Shown piece by piece: positions 41,700 to 55,840 of a stretch of DNA of 64,000 bases (its first letter is position 1; each line of letters begins with the position of its first letter). This DNA is from Gnetum montanum (lineage: Eukaryota; Streptophyta; Gnetopsida; Gnetales; Gnetaceae): assembly GCA_015680685.1 (NCBI GenBank), contig MNCI01002923.1, forward strand, positions 142,692 to 206,691, read 5' to 3'. Below the pieces are notes generated by a model. It saw only the letters and a program-made list of their open reading frames with translations, was not told the origin of the DNA and ran no database searches. Position numbers and translations under genes: made by a program.

Positions 41700-44200
41700 A
41701 AAATAAGTTAATTCTTTATTTTGGGATTGGACATCTCCCCCATGACTAAGATTTTGACCATGATAAGAATTAATAAGTGGGTAGGTAGGCTCCATGCATT
41801 TGTAAAACAACATTAAATCTTCATTGTCAAGCCACTAGGTGTCTTTTGGTTTAGTGGTGGCTGTGTAAATGGGTTGTTGCTCACACACTTTCTTTTTAAA
41901 TGTATGGTGGGTCAAAGTAGGAGTTGTGTTAACTTTGTAGACGTCTAGCCCATGATTTCACCCTTTGTCATGATTAGTTATGCATTTATTCTTTTGTCTT
42001 TCCATAGTGCTAGGTTTATTGCTTTTGTTACATGTTGGAGTAATAATGGAGGTTAGGCCTTACATAGGATTGGAGGACACTGGCTATGAAAGGAAGGATG
42101 TTGCACTTGATTGGCACTGTGTTGGTTTTGATAAGTTAGTAGGTCCATGAGTGTTGTGCTTATGTGTGGGAACCATCCTAAAGAAAGGGCATTTCAAAGA
42201 TTGTGGTGGAGATCTACTAGCATTATCATTTTTGTGCATGTTCATAGCACAAGTGGCATTCTTTCATTGATGTTATGGTGTTGAACCTTCTTGTGTTGTT
42301 GGCTGTGACATGTAATGGAGGAAAGTATGAGAATATTAAGGATATGATGTAGGATGAGAGGCATGAGGTGATGGTCCTTTAGAGGATGTTGTAAGTCGAT
42401 GATATTAGGGAGAGTGCTAGTAGTGATTTGAGGTAGAGGAAGTAGAACCAGTTGAGAAAACATGTTGTTGAAAATAATATTCATATGGATCTAGCTGATA
42501 ATAGGGGTAGTGTTGGGTTGATGATGGCCTTCCCCATGATTGTGTGTTTTTCCATTACGATTGATAGTAGTTTTGAGGCTGATAAGAAGTTCCACTAGGA
42601 TAGTACAATTGGTTGTAGGACTGTCTAGAATTACCTTGTGAGAAAGATAATTTCTTAGGCATTTTCTTTTGTACAAACTTGGGATTCAATACAAAAGCCC
42701 AATATTCATGTAGATGCAACATGGCTAGGAAATAGCCCTTTCGATGGTCATATATGCAAATTTCACATCCATCATCTACTTCAATGGTTGAGTTTATAGG
42801 CTCTTCTTCTATATCCATTTTCCCTTTTTGCTGATAAGTATTCCTAGTTGTTTCTTAGTTCCTTTTCCTTATTTTGTTGTGATCACTTGATTCATTTTGT
42901 GTTACTTTCTCCTCTATGATTTCTATGCAAGTTGTAACTTTCTCATTTATTCATTTTAACATCTTATCTAACCTTTCTTGAAGTTCAAAAATAGATAGTT
43001 GTGTTGGCAATTTTTTTTGTGAAATCACCTCATCAAGAGCTCCTTCTTTTTCCTTGTCATAGAGATGAATCCCCTTCTTTTAAAGAGTTGGGTCCCAGTT
43101 ATTTTCCTCTACATTCTCTCATCTACATAACTCTCCTTCTTATTTTGCCACACACTCAATTAGCCTTTGTATCTAATGGGTTCTTAGTTTGTATAATCAA
43201 CCTTGAGCATACATCCCAAGGGTCTCTCTTGTTCGAGTACGAAACCCATCTATGATGTGGAAAAGTTGCTCTTCCTTAGAGAAACCATGGATTGGGCATT
43301 GATTCATTAGAGAGTAGTATCTATTTAGGGTCATATCCAAGGGTTCATGTTTTTCTTGTTTTTGTTATTGGATTCATTTCCTTAGGTTGGACACCCTTAC
43401 ATAGGTTTGGTATTTCTAATTGAAAAGTTCTAGCATTGTGGACCACCGATGGATTGAATTTTGTTTCAACGATCTATATACCACACTTTGCCTTTGTCTA
43501 TTAGTGTCCTAGGAAAGAGATTAAGATTTTTCCATCCACTTTCAATGTTTTGTAAGATGCAAGCATCATGAAAGGCTTGTAAATGATTTTGTAGATTAGG
43601 ATCATAGCCTCCCACAAATTTAGGGATGCTATTCATATTAAGTAATTTGATGTAACTTTCCTTGCGATGCCTATGGGGTATTTTAATTACCTCTGTGATC
43701 TGTGTCATGCTCTTAGTGGCCAACAAGGATTCATCATCATCATACATGTTGTGATGAAGATTTCTATTTCAACTTGTCTAATTGTGATGATTTTGTGCAT
43801 GCTCATTTTGATGTCTTTGATTTTGTCCTTGGTTTCGATTTTTATTTTTATTTCAACCCCATAGTGAAGCTCGATCTTTATACCTATGTTCATCTTCATT
43901 AAAACTAAACATTGAAGAGGAAGAAGAAGATGAGGAACTAGGAGAGTCACCATGACTGCTATAGTGTTCGCCATGGTTCCTTGGTTTATCTTTTCTAGGT
44001 TTTGAGAAGGTCCTAGGCCTTGAGGCCTTTCCTGGTCTACGACTTACTTCATCTCCTCTAGGATTATCTACCTTAGGTGAATGTAGTTCTTAAGTGTAGT
44101 CAAGGTGGTCATGAACATATGAAATCCCTACATGAGATTGGTCACTCCAATTTTTTTAATATATATCTCATTAGTTCTCCAATGAATGTTCTCTTCATAT
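41700..44200 (-). pseudogene. Element D gag (broken)
   Basis: The minus strand shows a basic, Ser-rich start, then DDDESLLATKSM, IPKFVGGYDPNLQNHLQAFH, ESGWKNLNLFPRTLI and KVWYIDR (43747-43466), followed by the second half of the capsid domain in a frame with several stops, and GCEICIYDHRKGY (about 42770-42730), the same short zinc knuckle as in B and C but with its last cysteine lost. A Gln/Tyr/Pro-rich tail follows to about 41700. It packages element RNA if functional; as written it is not translatable. Confidence 0.7.
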
Positions 44201-44338
44201 GATGCATTATTGCTTCCATGTGAAAGAAACATTGTTGTTAGTTAATGATGTGTGTGACTTAATATTTCCTAAAAGGTAAATCATTAATACATTTACAGTG
44301 AATGTGTATAATATAAATAATCTAGATAAATAGCATCA

Positions 44339-44357
44339 TCCTTGGAAATAGTGCTAA
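44339..44357 (-). other. Primer-binding site of element D (degraded tRNA-Asp type)
   Basis: Directly after the 5' LTR the minus strand reads TTAGCACTATTTCCAAGGA. Compared with TGGCGCCGTTGCCGGGGA, most differences are G-to-A or C-to-T, as expected for decay at methylated sites. Confidence 0.55.
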
Positions 44358-45228
44358 TGATGAGTGGTAGGATACCCCCTATGCCCAACCATACGAATCA
44401 CAAGTGTTCATGCATGATTGGGTTGAATTCTATGGATGGGACTAGTTCTGGTATCTAGATCGTTATGTCTTGATTGCAATTTTTTGTCTTTCCACTTGGA
44501 CTAGTGGTAGCTTTATCATGTTTGATTTAGTTCAAAGTGAGGCATATGATAATTGATGTTGTTGCAGCCTTATGCTATTCCTAACTATAATAGAGAAATT
44601 AATTATTTAATCTAATTAACAATGAAAAGTAAAGTCTAAACTAGCCTATGTGTAATGAATATCTATTCCTAACCTTTCATACATGCTTTGGACTTTGTGC
44701 AACTATGGCTAGGATTACCAAGCATATTGTTACTAGGTGTACCAAACAATAACACTGCTAGGTTACCAAGTAATTACACTTAAGTGCTTGTGATTAGTTT
44801 TACTCATTGTGCTTAATGATAGAAATAGTAAAGAGAAATAAATGATAGACATTAACTAAGGAAAACAATAGACATTTAAGTAATTAAAAACAATAATAAA
44901 GCTAAGTGGATGCTGCAATGATGGAAGTAATTTGATTGTTATTGCCGAACATGTAACATGTCTAAGTACGTCACACTCAAATAAGGATGTTGTAAAATCA
45001 CTTAACATCATACTACGAGCATGCATTGGAAACAAACTAACAAAACTTCTCTATGTCTACGTCTAAAATCTATTTCTCTCTATATGTAAATTATGCATCC
45101 AAGTGTGGTATTTATAGGCTAGCACGGAAGGGGCGATACGAATCCCTAACATCAGAGGTTGTGCCTCAATATCGAATACTTAATAACGTAGCTTCAATAT
45201 CGAAGACCTACAAAAACATGACTCATCA
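44358..45228 (-). repeat. 5' LTR of element D
   Basis: 871 bp, paired with 35895-36766, ending ATGACTCATCA on the plus strand and followed by ACATG. TATA box complement at 45109-45116. Confidence 0.85.
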
Positions 45229-45233
45229 ACATG

Positions 45234-48200
45234 ATTTTATGAAACATGTGTATCGCTTGGGTTTGCAACTATTACCTTGCTAGGACCACCTAATCAACAT
45301 AATTAGCCACTAGAAATTGTGTTTCTATTGAGTTAAAAGAAGGATTTGATAGACCTCTTTGTGAGCTTTCTTCCCAAAGTAAGTTCACCATTTATTTTGC
45401 AATATATCCATCATACATGTCAAAGAAAGGCCATGAAGCCAAAATTTTCATACTACATATCAACTCTTTAATATGGGAAGATAAGGATTGGAAGGTCTTA
45501 CCCAACATTACATCTAACTTGAAGGTCCAAGAGTGTTGTGTTAATGAGTCCACCATGAAGAAAATTTAATTATATTAAAATTAAGCCCTCCTTCTCTGAT
45601 CTTTCGTTACACTACATGAATATCTAATCATTTAAAGTAGATAAGACATTAACTCTACTTACACTATTCTATAACATGTAACATAAATTGCATATGCGAA
45701 TTACTACTAATGAGCCACTAAAAGAACAAAGTTCTTAATGAATGCTAGAATATTTAAAAGACTGAAACCTAGGATCAAATGACTTGTCACTAACTTCTAT
45801 TATAAGTCCATAAGAGGGCCAAAGAAAGAGAGAATCTTTAGATGAGTCCACTTAGAGTGATGGAGCTAAGAGAGATATTAATTGATTGTACATTGCTTAA
45901 AAATTACATGGATATCAAAATCACTTCAACAATTAATTCCATAAGAAATTCATGCATTTAAAGTTTGTTACTTCACCCTATCTCTATTATGATTCTTTAG
46001 AGTTTTCTGTACTTATATATGAAATTTGATTTGAGTACAAACATTCTACTATATTCATAACATAGAGAAGATATTTCCTTATAAACTAAATTAGCAAATT
46101 TGTTATCAATTGAGGGATCTAGATTAGAAGATAATAGGCCATGCTAGTGTTGGCAACTATTTGGGACCGAACCGCCAACATTTGGCCTTCAGTCTCATGA
46201 ATTTGGGGTCACGAGAAATGAATGTGTTCCTTAAAACAAGGTTTAGGTGCTTATTGGTCTTGTGGCAACACCAAGACCCAGATACCTCCAAATAAACATA
46301 GTGGTTATGGAATGAACTAAAAGTGAGTATGTGTTTATTTTTATAAATGTTGAAATGCTTGGGTTTGTGTATGAAACTATAACTAGCTATCAGAAAAGAA
46401 ATTCAACTAGCTTTGTTAAATATTGTGAGTTATTAAAGATTTCTATTTTGCCAAATTACTTAGTCTATCTAGTCCCTATATTACACCACTTAAAACACAT
46501 AAAATTTAACAAAAATTATTGAGCACATGTCTACCAATCTACTCTTAATTTTCCCTAGAGAGAAAATTCCAAAAGAAAACTAGAAATAGAGCGAGATTCA
46601 AAGGATTTAAAAAGAGAAAAGAAAAGAAAGAAATTTTATGTGATTCTCAAACATTTAGGCAAAATAAATTGAACAAGATGAAACACTTCACAATAAAGCT
46701 ATTCCAGTTCAATCTATGTATAAAAAATTGTTCAAACCCTTTAAACTCAACTAGTAATTTCGTAAAAGAAAATCTTATTACACTACCAAAATGCTTTGTA
46801 AACAACAAGTACAAGCTTTTTTTTGGCTAGTTAATAGTTGTCAAGAATTACAAATACTAGAACTAGCAAAAAATTTTGACAATTTTAAGATTCAAATTCC
46901 AAGGCAATAAACTTTTAAAAAATGAATGTATTTCAAGTAAGTCAAAGTGTCAAATATTTTCTAGATCCTTTAGACTCAAATAGGAAATTTCAATAAGACA
47001 TTACTATTAAATTTCTCAAGATGCTTTTCTAAGACAACACAAGCTCTTATATAGCAAACCTAATAGAAGTCTAATATTACACCAAAATAGAGCTATAAGA
47101 ATAATCTAGAAAATCCCAAAATTAAATGCCAATCATAATACTATCTAGACCATTAGCTAAGCAGCTAAGACAAAATGGGAAGAAAAGAACTCATGTAATT
47201 AAATAAAGCAGCTGAATTGATGTTTTTAGTAATCCATGATTTTATAATTTTCAATATTCTTCTAAGTATTTCTATCCAATTCCATAGGAGATAGAGCTTA
47301 GATCTTGATATTAACAAACTTTTAGACTCATCAATTAGAGTTTTCCACAAAAAAAATTGTAGAGTCTATGTATAAAACATTATTAAAATGACATCATAAT
47401 TGTATTCTTGAACAATTTCCTATGGCACAGCTTTCCAAATATCTAACACTCATTCTTAAAATCCTTTTTAGCTATGTTTTCATTGAATTGCAAGAGTGCT
47501 TTAATGGCTACTCTTTGGCTCTAGCTTAATATTTCATAATAAACCTTGCCATACCTTCTTGCTACATACTCTATGTTCTACACGTACATCATCTTTCTTA
47601 AATTTTCATTTAAATGTATAGCTCCTTTTTTAGTGTCACAACCCCATAAAATCTACTCCATTAAATGGCTGAAATGTACCAATAGTTAGTAAGTTAGAGA
47701 GATAATTGACAAATGGATTCATTGTTAATTTTTTCTAAGCACACTAAATTAGAAGCCTATAACTAAGACATTCAATGTCTCTAAGAGGAGAGGGGCCACT
47801 CACCACATCAAATTTTTAAGCCAAGGATGCAAAATTGTGGGGACCCTTACATAGGAAAAGGATTTTCTTTCCACATGAAGAATATACAAGAAAGACCTCC
47901 TTGAAAGATCAACATTTTTGGGACTTAATAAAATTTATGTAGTAATGGTTCATAACTGCATAACTTGCAACACTATCCCAAGATCACATCTATCCAAAGT
48001 TGAAAGGAATCCAAGTATCAAAAATCAAGGCTCATATCAAAATAAAGATTAGCAAGGAATCAACATTTAGCAACTTATAATAAATTCTACCTCAATACTC
48101 TACTAATTGGCATACAAACATGGGGAACACACAAGCTGTAATTGTTTTTGTGTGCAAAGAATGAATTAGAACTTTTGCTAGATCAACCAATGCTTAAACT

Positions 48201-50399
48201 TGTAACATATAAGCACTAAAATATAAGACCCTCAAAAAAGAATGAATGATTAGTTTGTATTATACCAAAACATGGAACTATCACATAAGAAATCACATCA
48301 TTAAGTCCTCAAAATACTATGATTAAGAGCATATCTTAGCCTTTTAAAATATAAATATGTCATCCTAAAAGAACAAGTTAATGAGGTCTTAGAGATCTCA
48401 TGTTATGGATTGGAGACAAACCACTATGGAACATAAAGAGTTGTTAATAGAAGAGTCAATCATAGGACTTGAACTCACTAAAAAGTTTAGCAAGAGCTTC
48501 AACATGAAATTCATAGGTATCAATTGATATAAAAAATCTATTTCCCCTTCATATATGAATTGCTAATAACAAATCTATTACATTAATATGGTAGAACAAA
48601 CATGAAACATGAAAAAAACTTTATAGGAATAGTATACGACAATAAGGAAAACTACCTATACCTAATGGGTTAAAGAAAAAAAATACCCAAGCCCATTGTA
48701 AAGGCTAAGGGTTTAGACTATTAGAAGCAAGTCAAAACTACATAGTTCTAATTTGTAACCTATCTCTGAGCACACATTGCAAACTAAATTATTGATATCA
48801 TTAAAAACTACTATCAAAACAAGTGGAATGAAATTAAAAAAATATGAAATAAGTGATGTTAGAATGCTATTAGTAGATAAATTACCTACCATAATGGGAC
48901 CTAAAGATATTAATCATTTAAGAAACTCCATGGTTTGGCTTCTAACTTGGTGCTAACTTGAGAGCATTTGGGATCCCAACTTCTTTAATCTTAAGTGCAC
49001 ATCTTGAAAATTTCACCAAACAATACTTCCCCTCTAGCCACCAACCACACTTCTCCAAGTCTACCAACTTCTACATTGATGGTGGTTTATGTGTTCATCT
49101 ACATCACCAATAGTCCCCATAATTTCTCACATGCTAGTTGTTGAGCTTAATGCTCATGGTTACCTTTACACTATTGTTTAATATTAACTTTGCTTCTCGC
49201 ATTCCAATTTCATGGTTGTACTCATGTGGTAGCTTTGCATGGCCCTCCACATATAGGTGTTTAATTGACTTGTGGCTCAAGATGCCATCTTGATGTGATC
49301 CATCTTGCGAAGATGTGGCTTTCATGACTCGATGCTCTCCATACTTTGTCATAAAGAAAGTGTGTCAACAGCCCATATGTTCCATCAATGTCCTTTCATG
49401 ATCTCACTTACACATTGTTGATACATAGATTTGGAGCAAGAAACACTCCTCAAAGAACTTGTTTTAAGGGCAATGTGGTACCATATAAGCCACGCTTAAT
49501 AAATTGTTATTTAAAAGGAAAATGTTTTTATGTTGTACAATAATGGATCATAATATAAGCACTAGGATGTGAGGAGAATAACTTTAGAAAAACATGCATT
49601 AAACTTATTTTTGACTTGTATGAACTAAAGGCATAAAATTTAAACATCAAACAATGACTATGCAAAATAGTGCATTACTAAATCTACAAATTTTATGTAA
49701 ATTTGAAGATGTAATTGTTTTCTGAAATATTCAAAGTAGATAATTAATTAAGAAATCTAAATAAGGCTAATTCTAAACATAGAATAAACTAATAGTAATA
49801 AAACTAATCCCAAAGTCACAAACATAAGGAAGAATACAAACATATATTATGTCTAAATGATACTATAAAACTTCAAATAGCTTTTGATTACACTTGAAAA
49901 TTGGGAATAATATAATTTAATCTAGTATCAAAGAATCCAAAGGAAATACAATACTATCTAAAACCAAAGCACAAACAATAGCTTTAGAAGAAAACTTAGC
50001 TTTGTAATGAGATTTTGATGCTTTCTCCCAAACTAACAGCCTCTTGCATGAGCTTGCCTACTTGTACCTCTAGGAGGTAAACCTCTTTTAGTAGATCTCT
50101 ATATTTAGCCCTCTACTCCTCCAAAAATTGGTCTATGATACGAGAAAAAGGAGTTACATTCAAGGGAATGGAAGGTTGTGACTCCCTAGGAAAATTAGGT
50201 AGCACAGGATACAAATCAAATAGAGAATAAGAATTAAAATTAGATGAACTCCCACTTGAGAGTTCTGGTAGATTCTAGTCTTCTCCTCCATCCCCTTCCT
50301 TACTTGTTCCCCTTCCTTCTATTTCACCTCCTCCACCCCCTCCCCCACTACCCCTACCTGGGACCTTTTGTAAAATGAACTTACTTTTTGATCATTGGG
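45234..50399. other. AT-rich intergenic DNA, no recognised gene
   Basis: Only short open frames occur and none carries a motif I can name. A 72-codon minus frame at 49352-49134 lies in a slightly GC-richer stretch (about 48930-49400) that could be an old coding relic, but it cannot be assigned. Confidence 0.35.
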
Positions 50400-51279
50400 G
50401 ACTTTTCTTTGTTGGTTGCAGGTGTATAAACTATTATTTGTATCACATTTTTCATTTCATTAAAATGTAAAAGATCATATATTGAAATTTTGGCTTTAAC
50501 TCTTTTCAAATCCTCAACTAAATCATAAGCTTTGTGTTCATCTTTGACTTCATGTTGAGGTGGAGTTCTTCTAAGTATAGAAGGTAAGTTTGATTGTTAT
50601 TAAACATTTACTTGAAATGATCCCATTATTTATTTTATTTTGACTAAGAACTCTTTTATTAGGAGGAGTATAAGTGTTATTCCTAGTTTTTTGTTCAGTA
50701 TGTTCATCATTAAGTCTACAGTAGCAAATGTTATGTGGGTTGGGATCACTCACCATGACTTGTTCACATGAGGTGACTTGTTCATTTTCTCTTTCTGAGA
50801 TATGTTGAGGATCATAATTGTGGCTATTCCATTTTTCTAATTTTGGGCATTGTCACCATATAATGCTAAAAATTAAGAACAAGTTTTCTCAAAATGTTGC
50901 CTAGTGTTATGAAGGCAACAATAATCATCATTGATTGATATACTTGGTTTTTTAGATTGTATAGAGACCTTGTTATTTTTCTTTAGTTCAACTACTTCAT
51001 TTGAAAGTTTCTGAAGTGAACATAATATTTGGGTGATTTTATTTTCTGTTTGATTTGTAGATCCATTAGGATTGGATGTTCCATTTGGGTTTACGATGGA
51101 ATGGATTAAAGCATTTGATTGACTATCAATCAAACAAGTATTTAATGGTCAAAATGAAGAAAAGGTTGGACTTTGAAAATAATTATTTTTAGGTTAAGAA
51201 ATTTGGAGGGAAGTAGGGGCTTGAAACATAGTGTTATTCATTGGAAAATTTTCTGATGATAAGGGACTATATTGCATAG
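50400..51279 (-). pseudogene. Element E: gag-protease fragment of another Ty3 element, interrupted by element C
   Basis: The minus strand reads, from 51133, a Ser/Asn-rich segment, ILCSLQKLSNEVVELKK and a zinc-binding-like YCCLHNTRQHFEKTCS. After stops it continues with HEVKDEHKAYDLVEDLKRVK and AKISIYDLLHFNEMKNV at about 50570-50440. This last block resembles the segment before the protease in Tat-like gag-pol proteins. The fragment ends at the start of element C's 5' LTR (51280). A second copy lies at 63658-64000. The E element's own LTRs were not found. Confidence 0.5.
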
Positions 51280-52236
51280 TGATGAAGTGTCAAAAGTCAA
51301 TGCATCGACTGGGCCGCGTATACGGGGCCACATATACGCAGCCGCATCGACGCGGGCCTGTCGACGTAGCCACCCTACATCGACGTGGCCCCTTTTACGT
51401 AGCCCCCTTTGCCGATTCTATAAATATGAGGGCCTTCTGCCTCATTTAGACATATTTTGAGTAGTGATAGCGAAGCTCTTGTAGTTTGCTCCTGCAAGAG
51501 ATAGAATATTTTCCAAGTGCCCACAGCAGGTGTATGAAAAGCGATCGGATCTTTATTCAAGCATTGATGTATCTGAGCCCATTGGCATGACGGAAATAAA
51601 GACGAACTGTTCATGCAATCCTTACAGCATTTGGACTTAGTTGTTTCATGCATTTAATAGTTTAAAATGTTTATGCTTTATTAATTACTGGTTGATCTAA
51701 TAGTTTAAATATGTTGTGCTTTATTAGTTATTTGTTGATTATTAATGTTTTTATTATTATAATTTCAATCGTTATGGTTCATTCGTAGTTCGTTAATGAC
51801 ATAAGTACGACCATCTCGAACGTAATCCAAACACTTGGTAAACCCAGTGACGCTTAATGTCTGGTAACCTAGCAGTGTTAGGAAATGCTCAGAATGTGCT
51901 CGGAAGATGGGATCGGATACTTATGCTATGAGTAGTTAGAACATAAAATAGGATAATTATACATTAGATAATAGTTTATCCTTTACTTTCAATACCACAA
52001 TTAGTCACCAAAATATAATTAAAAAGTTATAAAAATCATTAGCCTTAGTCTCACTTAACCAACGTAATAGAACCTCACAAGTGAGATTAGGATGACAACG
52101 ACCATTCCAACCCAAGGTTTCATAGGTTAGAAGTTTGGTGTATGTTAAGTACTTACAATCTGTGGATATCGACCGAGTCGCACATGAACGCTCGTGATTC
52201 GTATGGTTGGGTGTAGGGATACCTAGCTGCTCATCA
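51280..52236 (+). repeat. 5' LTR of element C
   Basis: 957 bp, TGATGAAGTG to GCTGCTCATCA. Near its start it has GTATAC-centred palindromes (51316-51339, two mismatches from perfect), several TCGACG and GGCC blocks, and a TATA box TCTATAAATATG at 51418-51429. Confidence 0.85.
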
Positions 52237-52237
52237 T

Positions 52238-52255
52238 TGGTATCATTGCCGGGGA
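52238..52255 (+). other. Primer-binding site of element C (tRNA-Asp type)
   Basis: TGGTATCATTGCCGGGGA, one base after the LTR, against TGGCGCCGTTGCCGGGGA. The four changes are all C-to-T or G-to-A. Confidence 0.75.
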
Positions 52256-52404
52256 CTATTAGTCTTACATGCGTCATATGACTTGAGTGAAACTATCATT
52301 TAAGTCATTGGATCAGACCCAAGATAGAAACATCTCTGCACACTAGGTGAATTTTAGCTAAGTAATTGAGGTACACCGATAATATGGACCATTTAACGTC
52401 CAAC

Positions 52405-54868
52405 ATGTCTTCTCGTAGGAGAGATGCATTTGAACCACCGGTGCTGCAAGAATGTCGGGTGGTATATAAACATCCCGATGAATATGTCCCTAATTTCACA
52501 TTCATCCTACATTAGGATGAACATCTTCGATGGCGGGACATGGAGGGTAGCATCGTGCTATCTCCTGATCGAGCAGCTCCTGTGATGCTGTATCACAATC
52601 TAGGCAGAATGGGCATCCAGGACCGAGTGGCGGAGTATGTCATGGAGGACCATGACTTCCAGGACTATCATTCCATGGAAGCTCAACGGACAAGAGATCA
52701 ATAACAGGCCGAGAGATATGAACAACAGAAGGGAAAACACTTCAGTAATCCCTTATTCTCGCAAGGGCAGTAAGACGATGGAGATCCTATATTTCATGAC
52801 ACTCATTCGACCAAACTTCACCTGGGGTCACAGATCCTCTAGTCAGTCATCCAAAACCAACCTTCAAGTGACCACATCCTCAAGGGGATGGTGGGTCATG
52901 AAGCAAAGCTAGAGGATATGATCGCGGCCGTCACCAGGGTAGATGGGGAAATCGACGCCAAAGCGACGACGATGCCTCTCCTTCTTCTCCATCCTCCCCC
53001 TCTCCTTCACCTTCCTCCAACTCAAGCTCTGAGCATCACAAGTGAAGGTTGGAGAGAAAGGATAGTGGTAAGCAGGTTCGAGTGGGGAAACGTGGGGGAG
53101 CACGTGACCAATCACGTGGCCCTCGCCAGCATGAAAGAAGGGGTAGCAGAAATCATCGCAGACGTCATAGTCCCCAAAAAGACTATGATTTAGATGAGTC
53201 ATTGTTAGCTACTCAGAGCATGCTCCACATTGTAGAGGCAGTTCACATCCCAAGTAGGCACATGAAGGACAGTCGCATCAAGCGTGTTGACATGAGCAAC
53301 ATCCCCAGGTTTGAAGGGGGATACAACTGTAATTTGCAAACCCACTTGCAAGCATTCCATGATGCCTACACCCTACAAAATATTGATAATGATTTGGCAA
53401 TGGTTGAAGCTGTTTCCCCAAACACTCATCAAAGAAGTTGAAAGTTGGTATCTGTCCTTAGAGTTGGAATCAATCAGAAGATGGAGTACGATGCTTGACA
53501 TATTTAATGACAAATATCAAACGTACTCTAGAGTGGCAAATCTGAGATGGCAAAACCAAGGTTGGAAACAAGGAAATCATGAACCCTTGGATGCCACCAT
53601 GAGTAGGTATTACTCACTGTTTCATTGGTGCCCTAGTCATGGTTATTCTCAGCGGGCATAGCTTCTCCACATTATAGATGGGCTCCCTTGTAAAATGAGA
53701 AAGATCCTTGGTGTGTACGCCAAGGGGAGACTGTTGGAGCTAAGGGTCCATCAGTTGTAGTGCCTTATCGATCAAGTGGCCAAAGAGGAAGGAGAACTCA
53801 GGAAAAAGGAGAGTGTTGAAGAATTCAATAGGGACCCTTCCCTTAGGAAAAGGGAGGTCCGATTTTGTGATAAGGATGAAGAGTCACCACTGGAAGTAGC
53901 GGTGAACTGGAAGACTTTGCCGATACAAAAGTTTGCATCTGAAATATCGACAAAGGTGGATAAAACATGGGAATCTTTGGATGAGAAATTCCAAAGTGTA
54001 TTAAAAATTACAGAAGAGCCCAAAGAGTAGGGTAGTGACCGTGATCGATGTAGGAAGAAGAGAGCTAAACGTACCCAACACAAAGGTAAGGGAAAAGTTG
54101 TTGTAGCAAAATAGGTTGTAGACTCTGACACTGAAGAGGATGATGGATGCAGCGTATGCCAATATGAACATCCTAAGGGGTGTTGTCCTATGGTGTCTCA
54201 CCTTTAAGAATCTAGGATCTATGCCTTGGACCCTCGTTTGGCATAGAGGCAGATGCCCCGAAGGTTGCCTTATCCACAAGGTAACCCCAGGCGATTCCAC
54301 AAGTAGCAGCAAGGATATTATCCAAGTGGAACTCCTTCACAACCGTACAAGTATTTCCAATAGTGGCAGCAACCACAAGCATGGGGGATGCCACCTCCAA
54401 GGCAGCAGTACCCTTACAAGCAGCTAGATCCTTATGGGTACTATGTTCAGCAGCCCGTCTCTCCAAGAGAGTCTTCCAGTCATGTGACCTTTCCTAGTTA
54501 CTACCATCCCCCTGAATATTTCAGACATCCATCTCCATCACCCAGGGGGAAAATCCACACCTCTTCTACCCTCTGTCACCTTCTTCTGCCACTCCTCCAC
54601 ATCATCCCTCTCAGTTGCCACCTGCTCCATCCATGCAGGGAGAAATACCGCCACAGCCACAACAACGAAGCGCTACGAGGGCTGTGAATTTACAATCGAT
54701 ACCTAGGCCAAGTGGACCGGAATCCAAACCATGTAAATGCCCTTTCTTCTGGCCCAATAATCTGAACACACCCTCACCTACGCCTATGGCCAGTGCCTTA
54801 AAACCTACCAATGCCTCTACCATCATACCGCCCAAGCAACCCTCCGCTCTGCCGCAATCCAACGTCTA
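52405..54868 (+). pseudogene. Element C gag (broken)
   Basis: The frame opens with MSSRRRDAFEPPVLQE at 52405. After an Arg-rich section (about 53050-53160) come DYDLDESLLATQSM, IPRFEGGYNCNLQTHLQAFH, then after a frameshift near 53390 KLFPQTLI, RRWSTMLDIFNDKYQTYSRV, NHEPLDATMSRYYSLFHWCP and LGVYAKGRLLEL. A Glu/Lys-rich segment and a basic stretch precede the short zinc knuckle CSVCQYEHPKGCCP (54148-54189). The tail is rich in Pro, Gln and Tyr and ends with CKCPFFWPNN. The order and blocks match elements B and D. Stops and at least two frameshifts break it. Confidence 0.75.
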
Positions 54869-55352
54869 GATGGTCATGCTCACACATGCTGTGACTGACT
54901 GGATCAAAGTAGGTTCTCTTCCCCAAAAATTGACAAATCTAGGAAGCCCCCTAATCTATCTTCAGGTGGCTAGGAATGAGCCATGCAAAGCTCTTCTGGA
55001 CTTAGGTTCAGGGGTTAATTTAATCTTTCATGTCATGTACAAGAACTGAAACCTACCCTCGCTAAAGAAGAGCAACATTCGGCTCGAGTTAGCAGATCAA
55101 TCCATCACCATTCCTTTGGGTTTGGTGGAGGACATTGTGACCACCGTCTATGGGTGGTCCTACCCTACTGACTTCCTAGTCATCCGCATTGAAAAATGTA
55201 AGGGAAACTTCCCAATCATCATGGGAAGAGCTTGGCTAAGCATGCTGGATGCACGATTAGGACTCCCAGATCTGTCCCTAGAAATTTCAAAGGAAAATCC
55301 TTCTGGGAAGATCAAGAAGAAAAGAGTTTCATGCATCGCGTACAGTGACTAA
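54869..55352 (+). pseudogene. Element C aspartic protease (one stop)
   Basis: Retropepsin-like domain: a lead with LPQKLTNLGSPLIYL, the active-site block ALLDLGSGVNLI, an IRLELADQSITIPLGLVEDI segment and DFLVIRIEKC, then PIIMGRAWLSMLDARL. The DLG (instead of DTG or DSG) is typical of the Athila lineage. A TGA near 55050 interrupts it. The C-terminal PIIMGRAWL block is intact. Confidence 0.75.
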
Positions 55353-55840
55353 GGGTGCAACTATGTGCAGTAGTTATGGTCTGCTGAGAGGACATCGATT
55401 CAAGCATGTAGTTGGTGTACCAAGGAATCTCCAATTCAATAATGCCTGTACACAGCAACCACTAACCAAGAAGGCACCCAATGGCTGACAGCTGATCCTA
55501 CTAGCAGCACAATATGCATGGAACCATCTGAGGGGCTAATGCAAGCCTACATTGACAGCATAGATGTGATGGAGGTTATTCATCAACAGACCTCCATCGT
55601 TGATGACTTTGATGACTGGGGAAAGCTAGAGATCCCTGAGAGCTTCCAGCAAGAGCCCCTTGAATTAAAATCCTTGCCGGCTCACTTAGAGTATGCATTC
55701 TTGCAAAATGGCAAGCCGGTAATTATCAATGCTACCCTTGCTCTAGAATAGAAATAGAAGTTGTTGCATTTGCGTGATCCTATCCTGAGCTAACTAGTGT
55801 TGATCATAGGATCTGTCAGCACTAGATCTACCTTGACCCT
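55353..55840 (+). pseudogene. Element C protease-RT linker
   Basis: The 55518-55751 frame (SFQQEPLELKSLPAHLEYAF, then LQNGKPVIINATL) carries the conserved ELKPLPxHLxYAFL-type block that comes just before RT in Athila elements. Stops separate it from the neighbouring frames. Confidence 0.6.

Larger units (their letters stand above)
35895..45228 (-). mobile_element. Element D: Athila-like element with gag and accessory gene but no pol
   Basis: Two LTRs (872 and 871 bp) start TGATGAGTG and end CTCATCA or TTATCA on the plus strand, with a perfect target duplication ACATG (35890-35894 and 45229-45233). In minus-strand order it holds a degraded tRNA-Asp-type primer site, gag, a non-coding middle, an internal LTR-like promoter, the accessory gene and the 3' LTR. 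No RT, RNase H or integrase is seen. It has the same plan as element B, but its LTR core has different motifs, so these are two families with the same architecture. Confidence 0.85.

Noticed and set aside
48930-49400. Possible host gene fragment in the GC-richer stretch
   Set aside because: The 72-codon frame gives no recognisable motif and no splice structure could be built around it.
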